Positions 1-10,244 of a stretch of DNA of 64,000 nt are shown in pieces. Position numbers and translations under genes: made by a program. The DNA is from Dallia pectoralis (taxonomy: Eukaryota; Chordata; Actinopteri; Esociformes; Umbridae). The stretch lies in NCBI GenBank assembly GCA_029465975.1, contig CM055742.1:3370622-3434621 (forward strand). Direction: 5' to 3'. The notes below the pieces were generated by a model that worked only from the letters and a program-made list of their open reading frames with translations, searched no databases and was not told where the DNA came from. Numbering within the stretch: the first letter of the stretch is position 1; each line of letters opens with the position of its first letter.

Positions 1-823
1 GACACAACTTGTCAACACTTTTTCATTGTGATGCACCCGTGCTGCATAATGGTGAGCACAGATGACAAAAGTCAAACACAACTAAAGCACAGTTGTCACC
101 ACTTGAACACAACAACTCGAAATTGATCACACTTGTGGCTAATGATGTGAGGGAACATATACAGTAAGCCAGTTCAGAGAGCACTGGTTTGTGAGGCCCT
201 ACAATGGATAGAAGTCTGAGAGGAAGAGTTCATGTGAAAAGAGGTCGAGGTGGTCAGCGAAGACAAAGAACAGTAATATCTGATGAAATCAGAGCTACTG
301 TGATTGACCATGTTCTTGTTCATGGTATGACCATGAGGGAGGCTGGACAAAGGGTACAACCAAACAGCAGTAGATTCACTTTGTCCAGCATAATCCGAGT
401 GCTACGTGTACATGCACAAGATTAATGTTTTATCTTTTTGTACAAGTGCTACAGTAAATGCACCGGGTTTTTTTTTTGCAACATGCATTTAGCCTACAGT
501 GAACAACAAACATTTATTTCTTCAGCTTCATGTCCTGTCCATTGTGTTTTCCATTTTTCTACGTAGTGTTTAGTGACTGTTCAGTTGTGTTTTTAATTTT
601 GATTGACTCGGGACACGATTTGACAACATAGTTCAGTTTTGAGCACAGATTGAACTGTTTTGAGGTGAAAGTTTGGTTTTGCAAGAAGAGCCTGATGTTT
701 TGTGAATGTAGCTAAAAATTGGGTTTTGTGCTCACAGTTTAGAGAAAATGAGAGCACCTTTCAAGAAATGTGTCTTAGCAATCGAGAAAAACTGCAAAAA
801 AAAACTGGTTTAAAAAGTAGCAC

Positions 824-906
824 TGCTCCAGGTGAGGCTGGAACTCACAACCTCGGCGTCGCTCTGCTGCATACTGCTGTATTAGTACCGTGCGCACCAC
901 AGGAGC
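824..906 (-). pseudogene. D-arm-less tRNA-Ile-like gene, anticodon AAT, reference copy
   Basis: This is the duplicated partner of the tRNA-Ile gene in each unit. Acceptor stem, anticodon stem, intron, variable loop and T-stem are recognisable, but most of the D-arm is deleted (TGGTGCGCA in place of the A-box and D-loop), so the gene is 83 nt. The first anticodon base changed from T to A, giving AAT, also an isoleucine anticodon. The T-loop reads TTCCAGC in place of TTCGAGC, weakening the B box, and base 39 is C, losing the A31-T39 pair. It is most likely a pseudogene. Confidence 0.88.
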
Positions 907-976
907 CTCGTGACAGTCAAACAGATTGTAAATGTTTGTGCGTGCAGATTCGAAAAACTGGTTTAAAAAATACCAC

Positions 977-1070
977 TGCTCCAGGTGAGGCTCGAACTCA
1001 CAACCTCGGCATCGCTCTGCTGCATACTGCTGTATAAGTACCGCGCGCTAACCGATTGCGCCACAGGAGC
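977..1070 (-). tRNA. trnai-uau: tRNA-Ile(UAU) with 20-nt intron, reference copy
   Basis: Decodes AUA isoleucine codons. The cloverleaf reads acceptor GCTCCTG/CTGGAGC with discriminator A, D-stem GCGC/GCGC, anticodon stem CGGTA/TGCCG, anticodon loop C-T-TAT-A-A, five-base variable loop, and T-arm GTGAG-TTCGAGC-CTCAC. An intron CAGCAGTATGCAGCAGAGCG lies after position 37, the normal place; vertebrate tRNA-Ile(UAU) genes are known to carry introns. The internal A and B boxes are intact, and a T-run a few bases past the gene can terminate Pol III. Oddity: position 6 is T, leaving a T6-T67 mismatch in the acceptor stem, shared by the array. Confidence 0.95.
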
Positions 1071-1113
1071 CTCCCGACAAGATAACAGATTGTAAATGTT
1101 TGTGCGTGCAGAT

Positions 1114-2034
1114 TACAGTTTTTCTCAATTGCTAAAACACTAAAGCCTATTGTCTGAACCAAATTCTCAGTTGCCTAAACCCACTGATTAAATCAATCAC
1201 TCTTTTGGCGAAACCATAAGCACTTTTCACCTGTTTAGACACAACTTGTCAACACTTTTTCATTGTGATGCACCCGTGCTGCATAATGGTGAGCACAGAT
1301 GACAAAAGTCAAACACAACTAAAGCACAGTTGTCACCACTTGAACACAACAACTCGAAATTGATCACACTTGTGGCTAATGATGTGAGGGAACATATACA
1401 GTAAGCCAGTTCAGAGAGCACTGGTTTGTGAGGCCCTACAATGGATAGAAGTCTGAGAGGAAGAGTTCATGTGAAAAGAGGTCGAGGTGGTCAGCGAAGA
1501 CAAAGAACAGTAATATCTGATGAAATCAGAGCTACTGTGATTGACCATGTTCTTGTTCATGGTATGACCATGAGGGAGGCTGGACAAAGGGTACAACCAA
1601 ACAGCAGTAGATTCACTTTGTCCAGCATAATCCGAGTGCTACGTGTACATGCACAAGATTAATGTTTTATCTTTTTGTACAAGTGCTACAGTAAATGCAC
1701 CGGGTTTTTTTTTTTGCAACATGCATTTAGCCTACAGTGAACAACAAACATTTATTTCTTCAGCTTCATGTCCTGTCCATTGTGTTTTCCATTTTTCTAC
1801 GTAGTGTTTAGTGACTGTTCAGTTGTGTTTTTAATTTTGATTGACTCGGGACACGATTTGACAACATAGTTCAGTTTTGAGCACAGATTGAACTGTTTTG
1901 AGGTGAAAGTTTGGTTTTGCAAGAAGAGCCTGATGTTTTGTGAATGTAGCTAAAAATTGGGTTTTGTGCTCACAGTTTAGAGAAAATGAGAGCACCTTTC
2001 AAGAAATGTGTCTTAGCAATCGAGAAAAACTGCA
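1114..2034 (+). mobile_element. Non-autonomous Tc1/IS630-type DNA transposon, reference copy
   Basis: Terminal inverted repeats are visible: the left end reads CAGTTTTTCTCAATTGC and the reverse complement of the right end reads CAGTTTTTCTCGATTGC, continuing for about 25 bp with few mismatches. The left end is preceded by TA, the usual Tc1/mariner target; the right side has CA, probably a decayed TA. Inside is a 73-codon transposase fragment and no catalytic domain, so the element cannot move itself. Other copies: 1-796 (partial), 2351-3272, 3589-4507, 4824-5745, 6060-6915 (to gap); minus strand 7416-7480 (partial), 7798-8718, 9035-9954, 10272-11191, 11508-12424, 12739-13655, 13971-14887, 15202-16128, 16444-17364, 17581-17834 (broken); plus strand 17855-17954 (broken), 18258-19173, 19488-20401, 20720-21643, 21959-22869, 23186-24106, 24420-25337, 25654-26568, 26885-27788, 28103-28510 (to gap). 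Because they sit at the same place in every unit, they were multiplied with the array and did not insert separately. Confidence 0.85.
1441..1662 (+). pseudogene. Transposase N-terminal DNA-binding fragment (73 codons), reference copy
   Basis: The reading frame begins MDRSLRGRVHVKRGRGGQRR, a basic Arg/Gly-rich start, followed by a helix-turn-helix-like stretch (SDEIRATVIDHVLVHGMTMR, then EAGQRVQPN). From memory this matches the N-terminus of fish transposases of the IS630/Tc1 superfamily, which are about 300 aa or longer. Homology stops after the SSIIR motif, so the DDE domain is missing. Other copies: plus strand 204-425, 2678-2899, 3916-4137, 5151-5372, 6387-6608, 19814-20035, 21046-21267, 22283-22504, 23513-23734, 24746-24955, 25978-26265; minus strand 8170-8391, 9406-9627, 10643-10864, 11879-12097, 13107-13328, 14342-14560, 15580-15801, 16816-17037. 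The copies near 18586 and 27211 are frameshifted; the one at 28428 runs into a gap. Frame and start codon are otherwise kept, which homogenisation of the array could explain without selection. Confidence 0.7.
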
Positions 2035-2061
2035 AAAAAAAACTGGTTTAAAAAGTAGCAC

Positions 2062-2144
2062 TGCTCCAGGTGAGGCTGGAACTCACAACCTCGGCGTCGC
2101 TCTGCTGCATACTGCTGTATTAGTACCGTGCGCACCACAGGAGC
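2062..2144 (-). pseudogene. D-arm-less tRNA-Ile-like gene
   Basis: As the copy at 824-906: C at position 39 and TTCCAGC T-loop. Confidence 0.86.
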
Positions 2145-2213
2145 CTCGTGACAGTCAAACAGATTGTAAATGTTTGTGCGTGCAGATTCGAAAAACTGGT
2201 TTAAAAATACCAC

Positions 2214-2307
2214 TGCTCCAGGTGAGGCTCGAACTCACAACCTCGGCATCGCTCTGCTGCATACTGCTGTATAAGTACCGCGCGCTAACCGATTGCGCCA
2301 CAGGAGC
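2214..2307 (-). tRNA. trnai-uau: tRNA-Ile(UAU), intron-containing
   Basis: Identical over the gene to the copy at 977-1070; 1237 bp from it. Confidence 0.94.
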
Positions 2308-3298
2308 CTCCCGACAAGATAACAGATTGTAAATGTTTGTGCGTGCAGATTACAGTTTTTCTCAATTGCTAAAACACTAAAGCCTATTGTCTGAACCAAA
2401 TTCTCAGTTGCCTAAACCCACTGATTAAATCAATCACTCTTTTGGCGAAACCATAAGCACTTTTCACCTGTTTAGACACAACTTGTCAACACTTTTTCAT
2501 TGTGATGCACCCGTGCTGCATAATGGTGAGCACAGATGACAAAAGTCAAACACAACTAAAGCACAGTTGTCACCACTTGAACACAACAACTCGAAATTGA
2601 TCACACTTGTGGCTAATGATGTGAGGGAACATATACAGTAAGCCAGTTCAGAGAGCACTGGTTTGTGAGGCCCTACAATGGATAGAAGTCTGAGAGGAAG
2701 AGTTCATGTGAAAAGAGGTCGAGGTGGTCAGCGAAGACAAAGAACAGTAATATCTGATGAAATCAGAGCTACTGTGATTGACCATGTTCTTGTTCATGGT
2801 ATGACCATGAGGGAGGCTGGACAAAGGGTACAACCAAACATCAGTAGATTCACTTTGTCCAGCATAATCCGAGTGCTACGTGTAAATGCACAAGATTAAT
2901 GTTTTGTCTTTTTGTACAAGTGCTACAGTAAATGCACCGGGTTTTTTTTTTTTGCAACATGCATTTAGCCTACAGTGAACAACAAACATTTATTTCTTCA
3001 GCTTCATGTCCTGTCCATTGTGTTTTCCATTTTTCTACGTAGTGTTTAGTGACTGTTCAGTTGTGTTTTTAATTTTGATTGACTCGGGACACGATTTGAC
3101 AACATAGTTCAGTTTTGAGCACAGATTGAACTGTTTTGAGGTGAAAGTTTGGTTTTGCAAGAAGAGCCTGATGTTTTGTGAATGTAGCTAAAAATTGGGT
3201 TTTGTGCTCACAGTTTAGAGAAAATGAGAGCACCTTTCAAGAAATGTGTCTTAGCAATCGAGAAAAACTGCAAAAAAAAATGGTTTAAAAAATAGCAC

Positions 3299-3381
3299 TG
3301 CTCCAGGTGAGGCTGGAACTCACAACCTCGGCGTCGCTCTGCTGCATACTGCTGTATTAGTACCGTGCGCACCACAGGAGC
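3299..3381 (-). pseudogene. D-arm-less tRNA-Ile-like gene
   Basis: As the copy at 824-906; its boundary with the transposon tail differs by one base (aaatgg for aactgg). Confidence 0.86.
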
Positions 3382-3451
3382 CTCGTGACAGTCAAACAGA
3401 TTGTAAATGTTTGTGCGTGCAGATTCGAAAAACTGGTTTAAAAAATACCAC

Positions 3452-3545
3452 TGCTCCAGGTGAGGCTCGAACTCACAACCTCGGCATCGCTCTGCTGCAT
3501 ACTGCTGTATAAGTACCGCGCGCTAACCGATTGCGCCACAGGAGC
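3452..3545 (-). tRNA. trnai-uau: tRNA-Ile(UAU), intron-containing
   Basis: Identical over the gene to the reference copy; its downstream T-run is one base longer than that of the copy at 2214. Confidence 0.94.
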
Positions 3546-4534
3546 CTCCCGACAAGATAACAGATTGTAAATGTTTGTGCGTGCAGATTACAGTTTTTCT
3601 CAATTGCTAAAACACTAAAGCCTATTGTCTGAACCAAATTCTCAGTTGCCTAAACCCACTGATTAAATCAATCACTCTTTTGGCGAAACCATAAGCACTT
3701 TTCACCTGTTTAGACACAACTTGTCAACACTTTTTCATTGTGATGCACCCGTGCTGCATAATGGTGAGCACAGATGACAAAAGTCAAACACAACTAAAGC
3801 ACAGTTGTCACCACTTGAACACAACAACTCGAAATTGATCACACTTGTGGCTAATGATGTGAGGGAACATATACAGTAAGCCAGTTCAGAGAGCACTGGT
3901 TTGTGAGGCCCTACAATGGATAGAAGTCTGAGAGGAAGAGTTCATGTGAAAAGAGGTCGAGGTGGTCAGCGAAGACAAAGAACAGTAATATCTGATGAAA
4001 TCAGAGCTACTGTGATTGACCATGTTCTTGTTCATGGTATGACCATGAGGGAGGCTGGACAAAGGGTACAACCAAACAGCAGTAGATTCACTTTGTCCAG
4101 CATAATCCGAGTGCTACGTGTACATGCACAAGATTAATGTTTTATCTTTTTGTACAAGTGCTACAGTAAATGCACCGGGGTTTTTTTTTTTGCAACATGC
4201 ATTTAGCCTACAGTGAACAACAAACATTTATTTCTTCAGCTTCATGTCCTGTCCATTGTGTTTTCCATTTTTCTACGTAGTGTTTAGTGACTGTTCAGTT
4301 GTGTTTTTAATTTTGATTGACTCGGGACACGATTTGACAACATAGTTCAGTTTTGAGCACAGATTGAACTGTTTTGAGGTGAAAGTTTGGTTTTGCAAGA
4401 GCCTGATGTTTTGTGAATGTAGCTAAAAATTGGGTTTTGTGCTCACAGTTTAGAGAAAATGAGAGCACCTTTCAAGAAATGTGTCTTAGCAATCGAGAAA
4501 AACTGCAAAAAAAAACTGGTTTAAAAAATAGCAC

Positions 4535-4617
4535 TGCTCCAGGTGAGGCTGGAACTCACAACCTCGGCATCGCTCTGCTGCATACTGCTGTATTAGTACC
4601 GTGCGCACCACAGGAGC
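4535..4617 (-). pseudogene. D-arm-less tRNA-Ile-like gene
   Basis: Keeps T at position 39, so the anticodon stem is fully paired as in the true tRNA; D-arm deletion, AAT anticodon and TTCCAGC loop as usual. Confidence 0.86.
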
Positions 4618-4686
4618 CTCGTGACAGTCAAACAGATTGTAAATGTTTGTGCGTGCAGATTCGAAAAACTGGTTTAAAAATACCAC

Positions 4687-4780
4687 TGCTCCAGGTGAGG
4701 CTCGAACTCACAACCTCGGCATCGCTCTGCTGCATACTGCTGTATAAGTACCGCGCGCTAACCGATTGCGCCACAGGAGC
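4687..4780 (-). tRNA. trnai-uau: tRNA-Ile(UAU), intron-containing
   Basis: Identical over the gene to the reference copy, with all stems, the 20-nt intron and the A and B boxes present. Confidence 0.94.
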
Positions 4781-5770
4781 CTCCCGACAAGATAACAGAT
4801 TGTAAATGTTTGTGCGTGCAGATTACAGTTTTTCTCAATTGCTAAAACACTAAAGCCTATTGTCTGAACCAAATTCTCAGTTGCCTAAACCCACTGATTA
4901 AATCAATCACTCTTTTGGCGAAACCATAAGCACTTTTCACCTGTTTAGACACAACTTGTCAACACTTTTTCATTGTGATGCACCCGTGCTGCATAATGGT
5001 GAGCACAGATGACAAAAGTCAAACACAACTAAAGCACAGTTGTCACCACTTGAACACAACAACTCGAAATTGATCACACTTGTGGCTAATGATGTGAGGG
5101 AACATATACAGTAAGCCAGTTCAGAGAGCACTGGTTTGTGAGGCCCTACAATGGATAGAAGTCTGAGAGGAAGAGTTCATGTGAAAAGAGGTCGAGGTGG
5201 TCAGCGAAGACAAAGAACAGTAATATCTGATGAAATCAGAGCTACTGTGATTGACCATGTTCTTGTTCATGGTATGACCATGAGGGAGGCTGGACAAAGG
5301 GTACAACCAAACAGCAGTAGATTCACTTTGTCCAGCATAATCCGAGTGCTACGTGTAAATGCACAAGATTAATGTTTTATCTTTTTGTACAAGTGCTACA
5401 GTAAATGCACCGGGGTTTTTTTTTTTGCAACATGCATTTAGCCTACAGTGAACAACAAACATTTATTTCTTCAGCTTCATGTCCTGTCCATTGTGTTTTC
5501 CATTTTTCTACGTAGTGTTTAGTGACTGTTCAGTTGTGTTTTTAATTTTGATTGACTCGGGACACGATTTGACAACATAGTTCAGTTTTGAGCACAGATT
5601 GAACTGTTTTGAGGTGAAAGTTTGGTTTTGCAAGAAGAGCCTGATGTTTTGTGAATGTAGCTAAAAATTGGGTTTTGTGCTCACAGTTTAGAGAAAATGA
5701 GAGCACCTTTCAAGAAATGTGTCTTAGCAATCGAGAAAAACTGCAAAAAAACTGGTTTAAAAAGTAGCAC

Positions 5771-5853
5771 TGCTCCAGGTGAGGCTGGAACTCACAACCT
5801 CGGCGTCGCTCTGCTGCATACTGCTGTATTAGTACCGTGCGCACCACAGGAGC
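5771..5853 (-). pseudogene. D-arm-less tRNA-Ile-like gene
   Basis: As the copy at 824-906. Confidence 0.86.
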
Positions 5854-5922
5854 CTCGTGACAGTCAAACAGATTGTAAATGTTTGTGCGTGCAGATTCGA
5901 AAAACTGGTTTAAAAATACCAC

Positions 5923-6016
5923 TGCTCCAGGTGAGGCTCGAACTCACAACCTCGGCATCGCTCTGCTGCATACTGCTGTATAAGTACCGCGCGCTAACCG
6001 ATTGCGCCACAGGAGC
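5923..6016 (-). tRNA. trnai-uau: tRNA-Ile(UAU), intron-containing
   Basis: Last visible copy of block A before the gap; gene sequence identical to the reference copy. Confidence 0.94.
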
Positions 6017-6915
6017 CTCCCGACAAGATAACAGATTGTAAATGTTTGTGCGTGCAGATTACAGTTTTTCTCAATTGCTAAAACACTAAAGCCTATTGTC
6101 TGAACCAAATTCTCAGTTGCCTAAACCCACTGATTAAATCAATCACTCTTTTGGCGAAACCATAAGCACTTTTCACCTGTTTAGACACAACTTGTCAACA
6201 CTTTTTCATTGTGATGCACCCGTGCTGCATAATGGTGAGCACAGATGACAAAAGTCAAACACAACTAAAGCACAGTTGTCACCACTTGAACACAACAACT
6301 CGAAATTGATCACACTTGTGGCTAATGATGTGAGGGAACATATACAGTAAGCCAGTTCAGAGAGCACTGGTTTGTGAGGCCCTACAATGGATAGAAGTCT
6401 GAGAGGAAGAGTTCATGTGAAAAGAGGTCGAGGTGGTCAGCGAAGACAAAGAACAGTAATATCTGATGAAATCAGAGCTACTGTGATTGACCATGTTCTT
6501 GTTCATGGTATGACCATGAGGGAGGCTGGACAAAGGGTACAACCAAACAGCAGTAGATTCACTTTGTCCAGCATAATCCGAGTGCTACGTGTACATGCAC
6601 AAGATTAATGTTTTATCTTTTTGTACAAGTGCTACAGTAAATGCACCGGGTTTTTTTTTTGCAACATGCATTTAGCCTACAGTGAACAACAAACATTTAT
6701 TTCTTCAGCTTCATGTCCTGTCCATTGTGTTTTCCATTTTTCTACGTAGTGTTTAGTGACTGTTCAGTTGTGTTTTTAATTTTGATTGACTCGGGACACG
6801 ATTTGACAACATAGTTCAGTTTTGAGCACAGATTGAACTGTTTTGAGGTGAAAGTTTGGTTTTGCAAGAAGAGCCTGATGTTTTGTGAATGTAGCTAAAA
6901 ATTGGGTTTTGTGCT

Positions 6916-7415
6916 NNNNNNNNNNNNNNNNNNNNNNNNNNNNNNNNNNNNNNNNNNNNNNNNNNNNNNNNNNNNNNNNNNNNNNNNNNNNNNNNNNNNN
7001 NNNNNNNNNNNNNNNNNNNNNNNNNNNNNNNNNNNNNNNNNNNNNNNNNNNNNNNNNNNNNNNNNNNNNNNNNNNNNNNNNNNNNNNNNNNNNNNNNNNN
7101 NNNNNNNNNNNNNNNNNNNNNNNNNNNNNNNNNNNNNNNNNNNNNNNNNNNNNNNNNNNNNNNNNNNNNNNNNNNNNNNNNNNNNNNNNNNNNNNNNNNN
7201 NNNNNNNNNNNNNNNNNNNNNNNNNNNNNNNNNNNNNNNNNNNNNNNNNNNNNNNNNNNNNNNNNNNNNNNNNNNNNNNNNNNNNNNNNNNNNNNNNNNN
7301 NNNNNNNNNNNNNNNNNNNNNNNNNNNNNNNNNNNNNNNNNNNNNNNNNNNNNNNNNNNNNNNNNNNNNNNNNNNNNNNNNNNNNNNNNNNNNNNNNNNN
7401 NNNNNNNNNNNNNNN
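6916..7415. other. Assembly gap, 500 N
   Basis: A run of exactly 500 N, a conventional placeholder length, so the true size is unknown. Array orientation differs on its two sides, so either an inversion or a mis-oriented contig is hidden here, with an unknown number of array units. Confidence 0.99.
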
Positions 7416-7523
7416 TTAGGCAACTGAGAATTTGGTTCAGACAATAGGCTTTAGTGTTTTAGCAATTGAGAAAAACTGTAATCTGCACGCACAAACATTT
7501 ACAATCTGTTATCTTGTCGGGAG

Positions 7524-7617
7524 GCTCCTGTGGCGCAATCGGTTAGCGCGCGGTACTTATACAGCAGTATGCAGCAGAGCGATGCCGAGGTTGTGAGTTC
7601 GAGCCTCACCTGGAGCA
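7524..7617 (+). tRNA. trnai-uau: tRNA-Ile(UAU), intron-containing
   Basis: First copy of inverted block B. Gene sequence as the reference; followed by a run of seven T, a strong Pol III terminator. Confidence 0.94.
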
Positions 7618-7688
7618 GTGGTATTTTTTTAAACCAGTTTTTTGAATCTGCACGCACAAACATTTACAATCTGTTTGACTGTCACGAG

Positions 7689-7771
7689 GCTCCTGTGGTG
7701 CGCACGGTACTAATACAGCAGTATGCAGCAGAGCGAAGCCGAGGTTGTGAGTTTGAGCCTCACCTGGAGCA
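7689..7771 (+). pseudogene. D-arm-less tRNA-Ile-like gene
   Basis: A distinct subtype: A at position 39 and a T-loop reading TTTGAGC, with otherwise the same deletion and AAT anticodon. Confidence 0.86.
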
Positions 7772-8761
7772 GTGCTATTTCTTAAACCATTTTTTTTTGC
7801 AGTTTTTCTCGATTGCTAAGACACATTTCTTGAAAGGTGCTCTCATTTTCTCTAAACTGTGAGCACAAAACCCAATTTTTAGCTACATTCACAAAACATC
7901 AGGCTCTTCTTGCAAAACCAAACTTTCACCTCAAAACAGTTCAATCTGTGCTCAAAACTGAACTATGTTGTCAAATCGTGTCCCGAGTCAATCAAAATTA
8001 AAAACACAACTGAACAGTCACTAAACACTACGTAGAAAAATGGAAAACACAATGGACAGGACATGAAGCTGAAGAAATAAATGTTTGTTGTTCACTGTAG
8101 GCTAAATGCATGTTGCAAAAAAAAAAACCCGGTGCATTTACTGTAGCACTTGTACAAAAAGATAAAACATTAATCTTGTGCATTTACACGTAGCACTCGG
8201 ATTATGCTGGACAAAGTGAATCTACTGATGTTTGGTTGTACCCTTTGTCCAGCCTCCCTCATGGTCATACCATGAACAAGAACATGGTCAATCACAGTAG
8301 CTCTGATTTCATCAGATATTACTGTTCTTTGTCTTCGCTGACCACCTCGACCTCTTTTCACATGAACTCTTCCTCTCAGACTTCTATCCATTGTAGGGCC
8401 TCACAAACCAGTGCTCTCTGAACTGGCTTACTGTATATGTTCCCTCACATCATTAGCCACAAGTGTGATCAATTTCGAGTTGTTGTGTTCAAGTGGTGAC
8501 AACTGTGCTTTAGTTGTGTTTGACTTTTGTCATCTGTGCTCACCATTATGCAGCACGGGTGCATCACAATGAAAAAGTGTTGACAAGTTGTGTCTAAACA
8601 GGTGAAAAGTGCTTATGGTTTCGCCAAAAGAGTGATTGATTTAATCAGTGGGTTTAGGCAACTGAGAATTTGGTTCAGACAATAGGCTTTAGTGTTTTAG
8701 CAATTGAGAAAAACTGTAATCTGCACGCACAAACATTTACAATCTGTTATCTTGTCGGGAG

Positions 8762-8855
8762 GCTCCTGTGGCGCAATCGGTTAGCGCGCGGTACTTATAC
8801 AGCAGTATGCAGCAGAGCGATGCCGAGGTTGTGAGTTCGAGCCTCACCTGGAGCA
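8762..8855 (+). tRNA. trnai-uau: tRNA-Ile(UAU), intron-containing
   Basis: Gene sequence as the reference; followed by a run of six T. Confidence 0.94.
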
Positions 8856-8925
8856 GTGGTATTTTTTAAACCAGTTTTTTGAATCTGCACGCACAAACAT
8901 TTACAATCTGTTTGACTGTCACGAG

Positions 8926-9008
8926 GCTCCTGTGGTGCGCACGGTACTAATACAGCAGTATGCAGCAGAGCGAAGCCGAGGTTGTGAGTTTGAGCCTCAC
9001 CTGGAGCA
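8926..9008 (+). pseudogene. D-arm-less tRNA-Ile-like gene
   Basis: Same subtype as the copy at 7689-7771 (A39, TTTGAGC loop), so these two adjacent units share recent ancestry. Confidence 0.86.
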
Positions 9009-9997
9009 GTGCTATTTCTTAAACCATTTTTTTTTGCAGTTTTTCTCGATTGCTAAGACACATTTCTTGAAAGGTGCTCTCATTTTCTCTAAACTGTGAG
9101 CACAAAACCCAATTTTTAGCTACATTCACAAAACATCAGGCTCTTCTTGCAAAACCAAACTTTCACCTCAAAACAGTTCAATCTGTGCTCAAAACTGAAC
9201 TATGTTGTCAAATCGTGTCCCGAGTCAATCAAAATTAAAAACACAACTGAACAGTCACTAAACACTACGTAGAAAAATGGAAAACACAATGGACAGGACA
9301 TGAAGCTGAAGAAATAAATGTTTGTTGTTCACTGTAGGCTAAATGCATGTTGCAAAAAAAAACCCCGGTGCATTTACTGTAGCACTTGTACAAAAAGATA
9401 AAACATTAATCTTGTGCATGTACACGTAGCACTCGGATTATGCTGGACAAAGTGAATCTACTGCTGTTTGGTTGTACCCTTTGTCCAGCCTCCCTCATGG
9501 TCATACCATGAACAAGAACATGGTCAATCACAGTAGCTCTGATTTCATCAGATATTACTGTTCTTTGTCTTCGCTGACCACCTCGACCTCTTTTCACATG
9601 AACTCTTCCTCTCAGACTTCTATCCATTGTAGGGCCTCACAAACCAGTGCTCTCTGAACTGGCTTACTGTATATGTTCCCTCACATCATTAGCCACAAGT
9701 GTGATCAATTTCGAGTTGTTGTGTTCAAGTGGTGACAACTGTGCTTTAGTTGTGTTTGACTTTTGTCATCTGTGCTCACCATTATGCAGCACGGGTGCAT
9801 CACAATGAAAAAGTGTTGACAAGTTGTGTCTAAACAGGTGAAAAGTGCTTATGGTTTCGCCAAAAGAGTGATTGATTTAATCAGTGGGTTTAGGCAACTG
9901 AGAATTTGGTTCAGACAATAGGCTTTAGTGTTTTAGCAATTGAGAAAAACTGTAATCTGCACGCACAAACATTTACAATCTGTTATCTTGTCGGGAG

Positions 9998-10091
9998 GCT
10001 CCTGTGGCGCAATCGGTTAGCGCGCGGTACTTATACAGCAGTATGCAGCAGAGCGATGCCGAGGTTGTGAGTTCGAGCCTCACCTGGAGCA
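9998..10091 (+). tRNA. trnai-uau: tRNA-Ile(UAU), intron-containing
   Basis: Gene sequence as the reference; followed by a run of six T. Confidence 0.94.
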
Positions 10092-10161
10092 GTGGTATTT
10101 TTTAAACCAGTTTTTTGAATCTGCACGCACAAACATTTACAATCTGTTTGACTGTCACGAG

Positions 10162-10244
10162 GCTCCTGTGGTGCGCACGGTACTAATACAGCAGTATGCA
10201 GCAGAGCGACGCCGAGGTTGTGAGTTCCAGCCTCACCTGGAGCA
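10162..10244 (+). pseudogene. D-arm-less tRNA-Ile-like gene
   Basis: As the reference tRNA-like copy (C39, TTCCAGC loop). Confidence 0.86.

Larger units (their letters stand above)
1..6915 (+). repeat. tRNA-Ile/transposon composite tandem array, block A (~5.6 units)
   Basis: Near-identical units repeat every 1235-1238 bp. On the plus strand the order in each unit is transposon, D-arm-less tRNA-like gene (minus), spacer, tRNA-Ile(UAU) (minus), spacer. Both spacers share a segment of about 30 bp ending tgcgtgcagat, so a tRNA gene plus its flank was duplicated before the whole unit was amplified. The block stops at an assembly gap. No cellular protein gene lies in it. Confidence 0.95.

Noticed and set aside
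174..359. 61-codon frame (MYPLSSLPHGHT...) in every unit
   Set aside because: Exact antisense shadow of the transposase fragment; its apparent conservation follows from that of the opposite strand.
702..1037. Recurring 100-130-codon frames (MNVAKNWVLC..., MAQSVSARYLY...) across the array
   Set aside because: They read through the transposon end, the tRNA-like gene and the tRNA gene, change length with every one-base indel, and lack any protein signature.
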